The notes beneath the pieces were generated by a model. The model was not told the origin of the DNA. It worked only from the letters and a program-made list of their open reading frames with translations, and did no database searches. From Flavobacterium sp. (GTDB taxonomy: Bacteria; Bacteroidota; Bacteroidia; Flavobacteriales; Flavobacteriaceae), in assembly GCA_012837155.1 (NCBI GenBank), contig CP051546.1:2168140-2232139 (forward strand): a DNA stretch of 64,000 bases. Direction: 5' to 3'. This document shows, in pieces, positions 48,398-60,101 of the stretch. Position 1 is the stretch's first letter. Each line of letters begins with the position of its first letter. Made by a program: the position numbers and the translations under genes.

Positions 48398-49409
48398 CTA
48401 AAAATCTTTCTCACTTTCTAAACCAAAAAGTTTTCCTTTCACCCAAAATTTCAAATCATGTCTTAATTTTTTAGCATTACGACTCGTTTGTTCTTTAGAA
48501 TCTAAATCATCAAGATTGGGTTTTCCCGCATTGACCCATGCCGTGTACCAAAAATTAGAGGTAGCAATAATCGATTTTCTAATTTGGTTTTCGACCATCC
48601 CCCCTAGATTTTTATGCAGATCCGCAGTATATTCCTTGGAGAAAATAAAATCATTAAACTTGTTTTTTCTGCTATTGCCGTCTTGATCCATTGCATACAT
48701 TTTATCAACTGCATATTTTTTCTCAACTCACTATCAGCTAATAACAATGGTTTTACTAAACTATGAGAATCTTGAATCATTGCCCATATTGCCGCGTCGA
48801 TATTGGCAATATATTGAGGTTTATTCGTATGATAATTATAATTATCGCCAAACATTTCTGGAATACCTGATTCAAACAATCCATGAATTCCTATTTGGTT
48901 CGTCAATTGCCCGTTATGATTTACCGAAGTGTGTAAAGGCATGTTTGCATCGCCAATATAATGTCCCAAATCTGCTGCCAAAAATAAAATTTCGGTTTTG
49001 CGTTTATCCCTAAAAGCCTTGGTTAACTTCATCATCACATCATGAATATACCAAGGCAAAATACCATTATTAGCTAAAAACTTGTCGTCATATCTTTTTG
49101 TAGCCTCATCAAATACATACGGCACAGAATCAAATGAACCAAAATTTTCGATATTATAAAATGACGAGGCCTTTCTTCTTTGTCTTTCAATGTGTATTTT
49201 CTCAAATCTGGAACGGTAGATTCTTGAATAATAAAATCAATGTGATTATAAAAAAAAGTTTGCAACGGTTTAGGAAGTACCATAACCGCAGCATTATTAA
49301 TGTGTTCGTGACCAAAAACACCCCATGACAAGGAAATAAAAGCCATAATAACCATAGAAAATACTATAATCACAGGCTTAATTTTAGAATTTTTCATTAT
49401 TATTTTCAT
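48398..49409 (-). CDS. Secreted zinc-dependent phospholipase C/S1-P1 nuclease-like protein (two frameshifts)
   Basis: About 337 residues after repair. A signal/membrane segment (KPVIIVFSMVIMAFISLSW) leads into WGVFGHEHIN, where the mature N-terminal Trp is the zinc ligand in this fold. Further ligands: RPRHFI, LAADLGHYIGDANMPLHTSVNHNGQ and HGLFES. The C-terminal part has IRKSIIATSNFWYTAWVNAGKP. Breaks lie near 49160 (FINIENFGSFDSVPYVFDEATKRY) and near 48722 (LRKKYAVDKMYAMD). Whether it acts on phospholipid or nucleic acid is not clear from sequence. Confidence 0.8.
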
Positions 49410-49493
49410 TGGCTTTAACCGCAAATGCTATTTTAGAAATCATGAATAAAAATAAATCCTGACAAACCAACTAGAAGACAACAAACTAATTGA

Positions 49494-51489
<1,996 letters not shown>

Positions 51490-51558
51490 AGAAAATGGCT
51501 ATTTTAGTTTTTAAAATAAAGCACTAAAATAACCAATTTAATAGAAAAAATGACAAAA

Positions 51559-52032
51559 TTACGATTCAATAATCGAATTTATTTGTTGAAATAATTGTCC
51601 ATCGCTCAAAATCGCCCCTTGCTGAATCAATTCAAAAATAGAAGTGTTTCTTTCCTCGGTAAAAACTTTTTTGCCTGTTTTCATTTCGATAGTTTCCGTA
51701 AACATATTGTCGATCAGCCATTGTAACCCTTCTTTGGTTAGGAAATCAATCTCAGAAACCAATGATTTCAACACAATAGACTGAACATAAGTATCAAAAC
51801 ATTGAAAAAGGAAAATATGATTTTTGGAGAAATGCTCTAAAAATTCAGCTCTACCCAAAACACCTTCCCAAACCAAATCTGAGAAAACATCCAATTCCTG
51901 CTCTGCCACTTCTGGCTTTTCTTCTTTTATTTTATCCCATTCTGCTTTATCAATGGCTTGGGTGGCAAGAAAATTAATAAATTCTTGGTGCAATTCTTCG
52001 AATTGTTCTTTTGTTAATCTTGAGTATTTCAT
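51559..52032 (-). CDS. DUF6495 family protein
   Basis: Intact 157-residue acidic protein starting MKYSRLTKEQFEELHQEFINFLATQ and containing DLVWEGVLGRAEFLEHFSKNHIFLF. It fits a conserved Flavobacteriia family of unknown function (DUF6495). No catalytic motif is visible. Confidence 0.65.
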   Translation of the reverse strand: MKYSRLTKEQFEELHQEFINFLATQAIDKAEWDKIKEEKPEVAEQELDVFSDLVWEGVLGRAEFLEHFSKNHIFLFQCFDTYVQSIVLKSLVSEIDFLTKEGLQWLIDNMFTETIEMKTGKKVFTEERNTSIFELIQQGAILSDGQLFQQINSIIES

Positions 52033-52076
52033 GGAAAGTTTGAAGTGAGAAGTTTGAAGTTAAAAAAAATCAAAAA

Positions 52077-52108
52077 AAAATCCCAATCTCCTAAGAGTTG
52101 GGATTTTT
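52077..52108 (-). terminator. Terminator of the rpsF-rpsR-rplI operon
   Basis: Arms aaaatcccaa/ttgggatttt around an 11-nt loop. On the minus strand it is followed by a T-rich run. Confidence 0.85.
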
Positions 52109-52123
52109 AAAATACTTTTAAAA

Positions 52124-52567
52124 TTATGCTTTTTCAGCAATGATTTCATAAGGTAATTCAACTACAACATCTCTGTGTAATCTAATGTTTGCAGCATATT
52201 TACCAGTTCTTTTTACAATACCGCTAGTAATAAATTTTCTTTCGATTGTTTGCCCTGCTTTTTCCAAAGCTTCAGCAATATCAATATTTGTGATAGATCC
52301 AAAAAGTTTTTCTCCACCCGCTTTTGCGAAAATTTTAATTTCCAAAGCTTTCAAGGTTTCTGCCAATGCTTTAGCATCGTTTACAACCTTAGCTTCTTTG
52401 TGCGCTCTTTGTTTTAAATTTTCGGCTAATACTTTTTTTGCAGAAGGAGTAGCCAATTGTCCAAAACCTTGTGGAATTAAAAAGTTACGACCGTAACCGT
52501 TTTTTACATTTACCACATCGTCTTTAAAACCTAAATTTTGAACGTCTTTTTTTAATATAATTTCCAT
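52124..52567 (-). CDS. rplI: 50S ribosomal protein L9
   Basis: Intact 147 residues. Start MEIILKKDVQNLGFKDDVVNVKNGYGRNFLIPQGFGQLAT is the L9 signature. A long helix and the C-terminal rRNA-binding domain (KLFGSITNIDIAEAL, AANIRLHRDVVVELP) follow. Last gene of the rpsF operon. Confidence 0.98.
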   Translation of the reverse strand: MEIILKKDVQNLGFKDDVVNVKNGYGRNFLIPQGFGQLATPSAKKVLAENLKQRAHKEAKVVNDAKALAETLKALEIKIFAKAGGEKLFGSITNIDIAEALEKAGQTIERKFITSGIVKRTGKYAANIRLHRDVVVELPYEIIAEKA

Positions 52568-52637
52568 GTTGTTGTCCTTTTGTTATTAAGAAGTTAGGTT
52601 TCGTTTAATTGAAAACCAACAACTGAGTTTTTAAATA

Positions 52638-52934
52638 TTATTTTAGCAAATCGGCCACATAAGGCATTAATGCTAAGTGACGTGCTCTTTTTACAGCTAC
52701 TGACACTTTTCTTTGGTATTTTAATGAAGTACCAGTTAAACGACGAGGAAGAATTTTTCCTTGTTCGTTAACGAATTTCAACAAGAAATCGGCATCTTTA
52801 TAATCGATATATTTGATACCTGATTTTTTGAAACGACAATACTTTTTAGTTTTGTTTGTTTCTATATTTAAAGGAGTAAGATATCTGATATCTCCGTCTT
52901 TTTTTCCTGAAGCAGATTGTTGTAATGTTGCCAT
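52638..52934 (-). CDS. rpsR: 30S ribosomal protein S18
   Basis: 98 residues. The S18 core is plain ([64 protein letters not shown]). Located 5 bp after rpsF and before rplI, the conserved order. Confidence 0.98.
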   Translation of the reverse strand: MATLQQSASGKKDGDIRYLTPLNIETNKTKKYCRFKKSGIKYIDYKDADFLLKFVNEQGKILPRRLTGTSLKYQRKVSVAVKRARHLALMPYVADLLK

Positions 52935-52939
52935 AATGA

Positions 52940-53281
52940 TTAAGCTTTTGTAGATTTAAGTTTTGCTCTTCTTCTTTCAGCCCAAGAGATAGCGTGTTTA
53001 TCAAGACTTACCGTTAAAAAACGCATCACTCTTTCGTCACGTCTAAATTCGGTTTCAAAAGCAACAAGAACTTCTCCAGCTACTTTGAATTCAAAAAGGT
53101 GGTAAAAACCAGATTTTTTGTTTTGGATTTCATAGGCCATTTTTTTCAGACCCCAATCCTCTTTTGACACCATTTCAGCTCCACGGCTAGTAAGAAAATC
53201 TTCAAATTTGCTTACTGTTTCCTTTACCTGAACCTCAGATAAAACGGGATTTAAAATGAAAACAGTTTCATAATGATTCAT
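52940..53281 (-). CDS. rpsF: 30S ribosomal protein S6
   Basis: 113 residues: [46 protein letters not shown] and [20 protein letters not shown]. First gene of the operon; forms a heterodimer with S18 in the 30S platform. Confidence 0.98.
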   Translation of the reverse strand: MNHYETVFILNPVLSEVQVKETVSKFEDFLTSRGAEMVSKEDWGLKKMAYEIQNKKSGFYHLFEFKVAGEVLVAFETEFRRDERVMRFLTVSLDKHAISWAERRRAKLKSTKA

Positions 53282-53309
53282 AAATTTTTATTTAAAATTA
53301 ATTTGGGCG

Positions 53310-53339
53310 CGAAAGTAATCATTTATTTTTAATAAACAA
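53310..53339 (-). promoter_or_regulatory. Promoter of the rpsF operon
   Basis: On the minus strand, TTG (53339-53337), 19 bp, then TACTTTCG (53317-53310). This is a near-consensus -7 element with C in place of the third T. Confidence 0.55.
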
Positions 53340-53445
53340 GTTTTTTTTACATTTATCCGTTGTAAAGCAAAAAAATACGATAAAAATTAGGTCGTTTAAA
53401 AAAGTATACTACTTTTACTATCCCAAATCTTTAATACTTAAAATT

Positions 53446-54141
53446 ATGAAACTAAATTGTGTCGTTGTAGATGACAGTTCCATACAGAGAATGATCATCA
53501 CAAAGCTAGTAAATAATCATCCAAATCTACATTTAATAGGTGATTTTTCGAATGCAATTGAAGCGAGAGGATGCATGACCATACACAATGTGGATTTAAT
53601 CTTCTTAGACATTGAAATGCCTGTTATAAGTGGTTTCGATTTTTTAGATGGCTTAAAAACTAAGCCACAAATCATCTTTATTACTTCAAAGGCAGAATAT
53701 GCTATGAAAGCATTTGATTATGATGCAACCGATTATTTGCAAAAACCTATTGCTATTGATCGATTTAATGCTTCAGTAAAAAGAGCTATCGATCTGCAAA
53801 TGCTAAAATCTGAAACCCATGAAGAAGATGGCGATTACATTTTTATAAAAAGCAATCTAAAAAAATTAAAAATCTATACTTCTAAAATAAAATGGATAGA
53901 AGCTTTTGGCGATTATGTAAAAGTAGTTACCGAAGAAGACAGTAATCTCGTGCTTTCGACAATGAAATCTTTTGAAAACGACTTATCAAAAGACAAATTT
54001 GTTCGAGTTCACAAATCCTACATTATTAACATAGACAAAGTAGAACGTTTTAACAGCAGATTTGCCGAAATCGGAATTACAAAAATTCCGCTTAGCCGTC
54101 ATAAAAAAGAAGACTTAGTTAAAGCACTAGCAATTAACTAA
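53446..54141 (+). CDS. LytTR-family response regulator
   Basis: Intact 231 residues. The receiver domain has an acidic pair (VVDDSS), phospho-Asp in LIFLDIEMPVISGFDF, conserved Ser/Thr in IIFITSKAEY, and Lys in YLQKPI. The C-terminal LytTR DNA-binding domain reads DYIFIKSNLKKLKIYTSKIKWIEAFGDYVKVVTEE ... FVRVHKSYIINIDKVERF. No sensor kinase is adjacent, so the partner is elsewhere. The stop overlaps the convergent priA end by 4 bp. Confidence 0.93.
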   Translation: MKLNCVVVDDSSIQRMIITKLVNNHPNLHLIGDFSNAIEARGCMTIHNVDLIFLDIEMPVISGFDFLDGLKTKPQIIFITSKAEYAMKAFDYDATDYLQKPIAIDRFNASVKRAIDLQMLKSETHEEDGDYIFIKSNLKKLKIYTSKIKWIEAFGDYVKVVTEEDSNLVLSTMKSFENDLSKDKFVRVHKSYIINIDKVERFNSRFAEIGITKIPLSRHKKEDLVKALAIN

Positions 54142-56589
54142 TAAAAATCGACATTTACAGTCACTTTTATCGATTTGAATTGTGCAACTGACTCAAAACT
54201 ATTCAGTATTTTCTGGATAGTTTTTTTTGTACCTTGCAAGGAGTGGTTTATTGGAATTTTTACCATAATGGTTCTAATGTATTCATTCCTAATCCTAGAA
54301 ATAGGCGGCTCCTCAGGTCCAAGCACAGGAATAGTCAAATTTTGTTGCATCACTTGATACAGCCACATCGCCCCTTCTTTGAGCTTATCGAAATCGCGAT
54401 GTTTTAATGTCAATTTTATCAGTTTAAAATAAGGCGGATATTTATAAATTTGCCTTTCGTACATTTGTTCCTCATACATTCCTACATAATTATTCTGAAC
54501 CACCTGCTGAATGGTATTGTGTTTCGGATTATAAGTCTGAATAATCACTTTTCCGCGCTTTTCTGAACGACCAGAACGACCAGAAACCTGTGTCATCATT
54601 TGAAAACTCCTCTCGAAAGCCCTAAAATCAGGATGATACAACATATTATCTGCGTTCATAATTCCTACTAAACTCACATTGTCAAAATCCAAACCTTTGG
54701 CTAACATCTGTGTTCCAACGAGAATTTCGACTTCACGATTCTTAAAACTATCTATGATTTTTTCGAAACCAAATTTCCCGCGAGTCGTATCCTGATCCAT
54801 TCGTCCGACTTTCGCATTTGGAAATAACTCAACCAATTCCTGTTGAATTTGTTCGGTTCCAAACCCTTTTGTGGTCAAATGAACACTTGAGCAAGAGTGA
54901 CAATTCGTTGGTTTTGCCATTGCATAACCACAATAATGACAACGCAATTGATTCTTATGTTTGTGATAGGTCAAACTCACATCACATTGTGGGCACTGTG
55001 GCACGTGTCCGCAAGTCATGCATTCAACAACGGGAGAAAATCCCCTACGGTTTTGAAACAAAATAACTTGCTCTCCCAACGATAATGCGGTTGTAATTTC
55101 CTCGATTAAAGTATCGCTAAAATGACCCGACATTTTTTTGCGAAAATATTTATCTTTCAAGTCTACCAATTCGATTTCGGGCATCATTACGTTCCCAAAT
55201 CTTTCTGAAATTTCGACCAAACCATATTTACCGGATTGAGCATTAAAATAGGTTTCAATACTTGGCGTAGCCGAACCCAACAAAACTTTTGCTTTGTAAT
55301 TGTTTGCCAAAACTATCGATGCATCACGGGCATGGTATCGCGGAGAAGGGTCGACTTGTTTGAATGTTTGTTCGTGTTCTTCGTCGACAATGACCAACCC
55401 TAGATTAGAAAATGGCAAAAACAAAGCCGATCTCGCTCCGATAACAATTTGTGCTTTTGGGGATTGCGCCAACACTTGCTGCCATACTTCTACCCTTTCG
55501 TTGTTGCTGTATTTCGAATGAAAAATAGCAACTTTATTGCCAAAATAATTACGCAATCGCCCCACTAATTGGGTGGTTAAAGCAATTTCGGGCAATAAAT
55601 ACAGAATTTGTTTTCCTTCTTCTATATAATCTTCAATAAGTTTGATATAGATTTCGGTTTTTTCCGCTTGATGTTACTCCATGCAAAAGGCAAACTTCTT
55701 TTTGGGTAAAACTTCCCTTAATTGTATCTAAAGCAATTTGTTGGGCTTCACTTAATTGCAATTGTCCTTCCTGAGTTTTTCCCGAAAAATTAACACGATC
55801 AACCTGAATATAATATTCCTCGAAAATTTCTTTATCAATTAATGTCTTTATAATTGTTGAAGAAGAATTTGCTGCATCAATTAACTTTTTAACCGTGATT
55901 GGCTTTTTCTCCGAAGCACTCAATTGGAAATAACTCAGCACAATTTCCTTTTGTTTATTGGCATTCTTCAAGGTTTCTAGCAATTGCCCTAATCCTTCGT
56001 TAGATTCATATTTAGAATGTAATTTAACATATCGAATACGTTTTGCCGTGTATTTTTCTTGGATTTCTTCCTGAAGAACCAAAATATTTTTGTTAATCAA
56101 CCTTTGAATAACAGGAAAAATATTCTTCTTGTTTAAAATATTTATTATATCCTGAACCTTCAAGGAACTTTGCTGCTGCAAGGCTTCATAAATAAGAAAT
56201 TCATCATCTGATAGCAAATTCTCATCCACAAAACCCTCTTGTTTTTGTGAAATAATAGTTTCGCTTTCCAGCAAAAGCGCCGATGGCATTGCTCCGCGAT
56301 ACACATCGCCAATGGCACACATATAATACGTTGCAATCCATTGCCAATGGGCGATTTGAATTTCGGTCACAATAGGCTTTTCGTCCAAGATTTGATGAAT
56401 TTCCTTGGCATCGTATAAAATGGGTCTGTTTTTGTGAGTTTCGACAACTAATGCCGTGTATATTTTATTTTTACCAAAAGGCACCGCCACACGCATTCCT
56501 TTTTTGATATAATTGTATTCAGCTTCCGAAACGCTGTAAGTAAACGTTTTATAAAGAGAAAGCGGCAAAATTACTTCAACGAAATGCAT
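54138..56589 (-). CDS. priA: Primosomal helicase PriA (frameshifted)
   Basis: 816 residues after removing one A near 55665, where [35 protein letters not shown] is split. PriA restarts collapsed replication forks. An N-terminal 3'-DNA-binding domain leads to Walker A (GVTSSGKTE), then VIVDEEHEQTFKQ and LLGSATPSIET. A zinc-binding insert (CMTCGHVPQCPQCDVSL, LRCHYCG, CHSCSS) follows, then GTEQIQQELVELFP and ILVGTQMLAKGLDFDNV. The start is the ATG at 56589 rather than an upstream TTG. Confidence 0.96.
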
Positions 56590-56610
56590 TGTAGATTTTT
56601 TAGTCAAAAA

Positions 56611-57044
56611 TTAATTCTTTACTCTGTACCAATATTGTGTTCTTCCAAACAATGAAACCCCTATGTATCCACGAACTTTAAGCTTGTCTTTTGTTTCTAA
56701 AGTGATGTAACATTTGTACAATTTTCCATTCTTAGGATCCAGAATTTCTCCATTTGTATATTGTGAACCTTCTTTTGAAAGACCTTTTATTACTGTTAAT
56801 CCAAGAATTGGTTTGTTTTTGTCATCGCCAGAACAAGTACTACAAATTCTTTTCTTGTTTTCCTCCTCTAAAATATCATCTACTTTTCCATATATTTTCC
56901 TGATTTTTCATAGATTTCAACAATTGATTTAGCCTTTCCTGTTTCGTCGTCAATGGTTTTCCATTTTCCAATAACCGTTTGACTATGAGCAAATGAAATT
57001 GCAAAAAAGAATAGTGCTATACTTCTAAAAAAGTTCTTATACAT
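56611..57044 (-). CDS. DUF2147 family secreted protein (frameshifted)
   Basis: 144 residues with a signal peptide (MYKNFFRSIALFFFAISFAHSQ). The mature part reads TVIGKWKTIDDETGKAKSIVEIYEKSGKIYGKVDDILEEENK, with CSTC, GLTVIKGLSKEG and the typical end KVRGYIGVSLFGRTQYWYRV. One A is missing near 56890. DUF2147 proteins are small, probably lipocalin-like, and periplasmic; role unknown. Confidence 0.82.
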
Positions 57045-57066
57045 GATTTTGCTTTTAGTAATTGAG

Positions 57067-57994
57067 CTAGGCTGCATCTTCTTTTTTCTGCCTCAATTTG
57101 TTTATGGATGCATTCAACTCGAAGCCAAGCAGTAAAATTACACAGTTTATCCAAATGTAAAACATCATAATCAGTAAGGTTCCTATCGAACCGTATAATT
57201 CGTTGTATTTTGAAAATCGTAATACCCAAATCCCAAAAATATAAGAATCCAAAATTATTAGCACGGTAGTAATACAGAACCTATCGAGATAAATGCACGG
57301 CTTTTGTCATGTTTAGTTCCAAATTTAAAAAGTATCGATATGGTCATTAGAATCATCAAGATAATAAAGGCGTATCGTCCTAAAATAATCAACGGAATTT
57401 GATCACTTAATACATCTTGAATCATTGTTTTCTGAATAATGACTTCAAAAAATACAATGATTGCAATGGTTGCTAACAATAAAACAGACAACACCAGCGA
57501 CATTCCTAATGCTACTAAATATTGGCGAAAAAATCCTCTTTAACAAGCACGTGCTTTGAGGATTCAAAACCACCTAGGATACCATTTAATCCATTGGCCA
57601 TTAGGAAAATTGACAACACAAATCCTGTGGAAAGCAATCCAGAATGACTGTTATTAAGGATGTCATTGATAATTTTATAAATGGCATCATACGTGTTTGG
57701 AGGCACTCCTTCTTTCACAAATTGAAGGAAATCTAACTGAAATCCCTCGATGGGAATGTACGGAATTAGATTTAAAATGAATAGTGCAAAAGGAAACAAT
57801 GCCATAAAAAAACTGAATGCAATTGCACTAGCGTGGTAGGTCAAAGCACCTTCCATTATGCCAAGTATATACAACTCTACTAAATCATAAAAAGACAGTC
57901 CCGCCAACCACGGCAGTTGAATCCGTTTTAATGGTCGAACTAGAATGCGTAATATTGGGATTCGCTCTATTCTTTCCTCTATTTCTTTACTCAT
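57067..57994 (-). CDS. YihY/BrkB-family membrane protein (two frameshifts)
   Basis: About 309 residues after repair. Polytopic inner-membrane protein with the YihY signature ALTYHASAIAFSFFMALFPFALFILNLIPYIP, and IFLMANGLNGILGGFESSKHVL. The C-terminal YGSIGTLLIMMFYIWINCVILLLGFELNA is diagnostic. Breaks lie near 57535 (T run) and near 57268 (TTAACTACC). Formerly misnamed RNase BN; function unclear. Confidence 0.9.
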
Positions 57995-58004
57995 TATTTA
58001 GATT

Positions 58005-58862
58005 TTAAAAAGCCTTCAAACTCAAATCCATATTGTAAACCGAATGTGTCAATGCACCTGCCGAAATGTAATCAACACCACATTCAGCATAACCGCGAAT
58101 CGTTTTTTCGTTAATATTTCCTGAGGATTCAGTCTGACATCTATCCCCAATCAATTCAACTGCTTTTAGAGTATCATTATAATTAAAATTATCAATCAGA
58201 ATCCTATAAATTCCGTCACTTTTGATAATTTCTTTTATTTCGTCGAGAGTTCTGGCTTCGACAATAATTTTTAAATCGAGGTTGTTTTCTTTGAGATAGG
58301 CTTTCGTTTTGGCAATAGCCAAAGTAATTCCGCCTGCAAAATCAATATGGTTATCCTTGAGCATTACCATATCATAAAGAGCAAAACGATGATTTTCGCC
58401 ACCTCCAATTTTTACTGCCCATTTTTCGCAGGCTCTAAATCCTGGAGTTGTTTTTCGTGTATCGAGAATCTGTGTGTGGGTGCCTTTTAGTAAATCGACA
58501 TAGCTTTTAGTTTTTGTAGCAATGGCGCTCATTCTTTGCATCGAATTGAGTACGAGTCTTTCGGCTTTAAGGATGGATTGTGAACTTCCTGAAACCTGAA
58601 AGACTACATCTCCATATTTTACTGGGCTACCGTCTGTGATAAAAGTGTCTACTTTTAGATTACGGTCAACATATTCGAAAATCATTTTGGCAAAAGCTAC
58701 ACCAGCAATAATTCCGTCTTCCTTTACCAATAATTTTGCTTTTCCCGTTGCCGAAGAAGGAATACAAGCTAGAGAACTATAATCACCACTACCTAAATCT
58801 TCGCGAATGGCGTTTTGAATAATCAGTTGAAGTTCATTTTCGAATTGTGTTTTGCTAATCAT
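58005..58862 (-). CDS. nadC: Quinolinate phosphoribosyltransferase (nicotinate-nucleotide pyrophosphorylase)
   Basis: Intact 285 residues; makes nicotinate mononucleotide from quinolinate and PRPP in NAD synthesis. Signatures: AIREDLGSGDYSSLA, NSMQRMSAIATKTKSYVDLL, ILDTRKTTPGFRACEKWAVKIGGGENHRFALYDMVMLKDNHI, and ESSGNINEKTIRGYAECGVDYISAGALTHS. Confidence 0.97.
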   Translation of the reverse strand: MISKTQFENELQLIIQNAIREDLGSGDYSSLACIPSSATGKAKLLVKEDGIIAGVAFAKMIFEYVDRNLKVDTFITDGSPVKYGDVVFQVSGSSQSILKAERLVLNSMQRMSAIATKTKSYVDLLKGTHTQILDTRKTTPGFRACEKWAVKIGGGENHRFALYDMVMLKDNHIDFAGGITLAIAKTKAYLKENNLDLKIIVEARTLDEIKEIIKSDGIYRILIDNFNYNDTLKAVELIGDRCQTESSGNINEKTIRGYAECGVDYISAGALTHSVYNMDLSLKAF

Positions 58863-59200
58863 CTTATGGTAAAATTTACAGGATGCTAAAATACCATTTT
58901 ATTTGGTGATTTGAAAATTTGGCAATTTAGAAATTCAGAGAATTGAAACCTGATTTTGCTCAAAAATGCTATCCACAAATCGATACAAAGCAATAATCCT
59001 TTTACGGTTGACTGCAAATAAACTCCATTGTTAAAACTTTACTTTTACTATCATCGGATAATTAATATCCAAAGTCTATTAATAAAAATAAGTCCTAATG
59101 TCTTAATTCTTTTCATAATTGTTTAGCTTAAATATTACAAAAAAACATTTATTTATAATTTGACTAATCTACAAGCACTACCATAATTGCTACTCTTGTA
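58863..59200. other. Intergenic, nothing recognised
   Basis: About 340 AT-rich base pairs between nadC and a small coiled-coil ORF. No gene, promoter or hairpin is evident. Confidence 0.5.
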
Positions 59201-59415
59201 TTAGTTCATTGAATTTGTTAACACCCATTTTTCAATCTCGATAGTTTCGTGTATTTCATCGTTAATTTCTTGCAAAACACTAACAGAACAATCTAATTCT
59301 GGATATTTTCTTTATATTGTCTTAATTGGGAAACTAAATTGTCTAATTTTCTTTTTACATTATTAAGCTCGTATTGAACTTCGCCTAATCCATTAAGTAT
59401 TTCTTCTCTGTCCAT
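59201..59415 (-). CDS. Small coiled-coil hypothetical protein (frameshifted)
   Basis: 71 residues after restoring one A near 59310: MDREEILNGLGEVQYELNNVKRKLDNLVSQLRQY, then KYPELDCSVSVLQEINDEIHETIEIEKWVLTNSMN. Predicted mostly helical and acidic. No family recognised. The repaired frame is uninterrupted, which supports a real gene. Confidence 0.5.
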
Positions 59416-59647
59416 TTTTAATTCATGTTGGTTATAATTATTGTGAGTCAGATTATTCAAATTACCATACTTTGTGTTAATTCATTCATTTTTAGCCTAA
59501 TTAGTTTCAATTTATACTATTCAGACCTAGTATGAAATAATTAAAATTACCGTTTACGCAGCAATTAGCGTACCAAAAATTCATTATTTATGATTTTGAG
59601 GATATAAAAATAATACTATGATGGAAGAGATGTACAACAATTAACTT

Positions 59648-59690
59648 TAACAAAATATACAGCTAAACTGTATATTTTGTTATTTTTTTT
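59648..59690 (+). terminator. Strong rho-independent terminator without an obvious gene
   Basis: Perfect 15-bp arms taacaaaatatacag/ctgtatattttgtta, a 5-nt loop, then eight T residues on the plus strand. No plus-strand gene lies upstream until priA-side genes on the other strand, so it may end an unannotated RNA. Confidence 0.85.
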
Positions 59691-59943
59691 AACCCGTTGG
59701 GTGTAATTATCGCATCTGTAAGTTCGAATGTTTTTTGTGTAGTAAAACGGAATAAAAAATGACCCGAGGCAATAGCCGAACTGAGCGAAGCTAATCGAGA
59801 ACCTTTTTTAAACATTAATTTTCTTGTTCTCGATACGATTTTCTATCGAAAAACACTCGAACAGATGAAAAATTAGTGTCAAAAACCAATTATGCTAGTA
59901 AAAGAGGTTATAAAACAAGGATTTATATGATTTTTTTACAGGC

Positions 59944-60070
59944 TAAGTAAGTCGAAAGTTTTAATCTCATAAAGTCAAACGAATGATAGAGACAAAAGCT
60001 ATTTATAATCAAAGACTTGTGTCGTTTTATCAGATTTCAAAATGCGACATGATACCATAGTTAGCACTTA
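59944..60070. repeat. Dispersed intergenic repeat, copy A
   Basis: Starts taagtaagtcgaaagtttta and ends tagttagcactta. The reverse complement of 62684-62811 matches it over its whole length at roughly 80 percent by eye, including the near-identical core aaagctatttataatcaaag. The two copies face each other around rho. Confidence 0.75.
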
Positions 60071-60101
60071 AATAATTCTATTTCTCTAAGTTTAAAAAAC
60101 G

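Larger units (their letters stand above)
59416..60101. other. Gene-free region with a strong terminator and a dispersed repeat
   Basis: About 690 bp without a credible protein gene. It contains the hairpin-T terminator at 59648 and the first copy of a ~127-bp inverted dispersed repeat (59944-60070). Two short ctcgat-type segments near 59795 and 59830 (gctaatcgagaac/ttctcgatacg) could pair. Confidence 0.5.
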
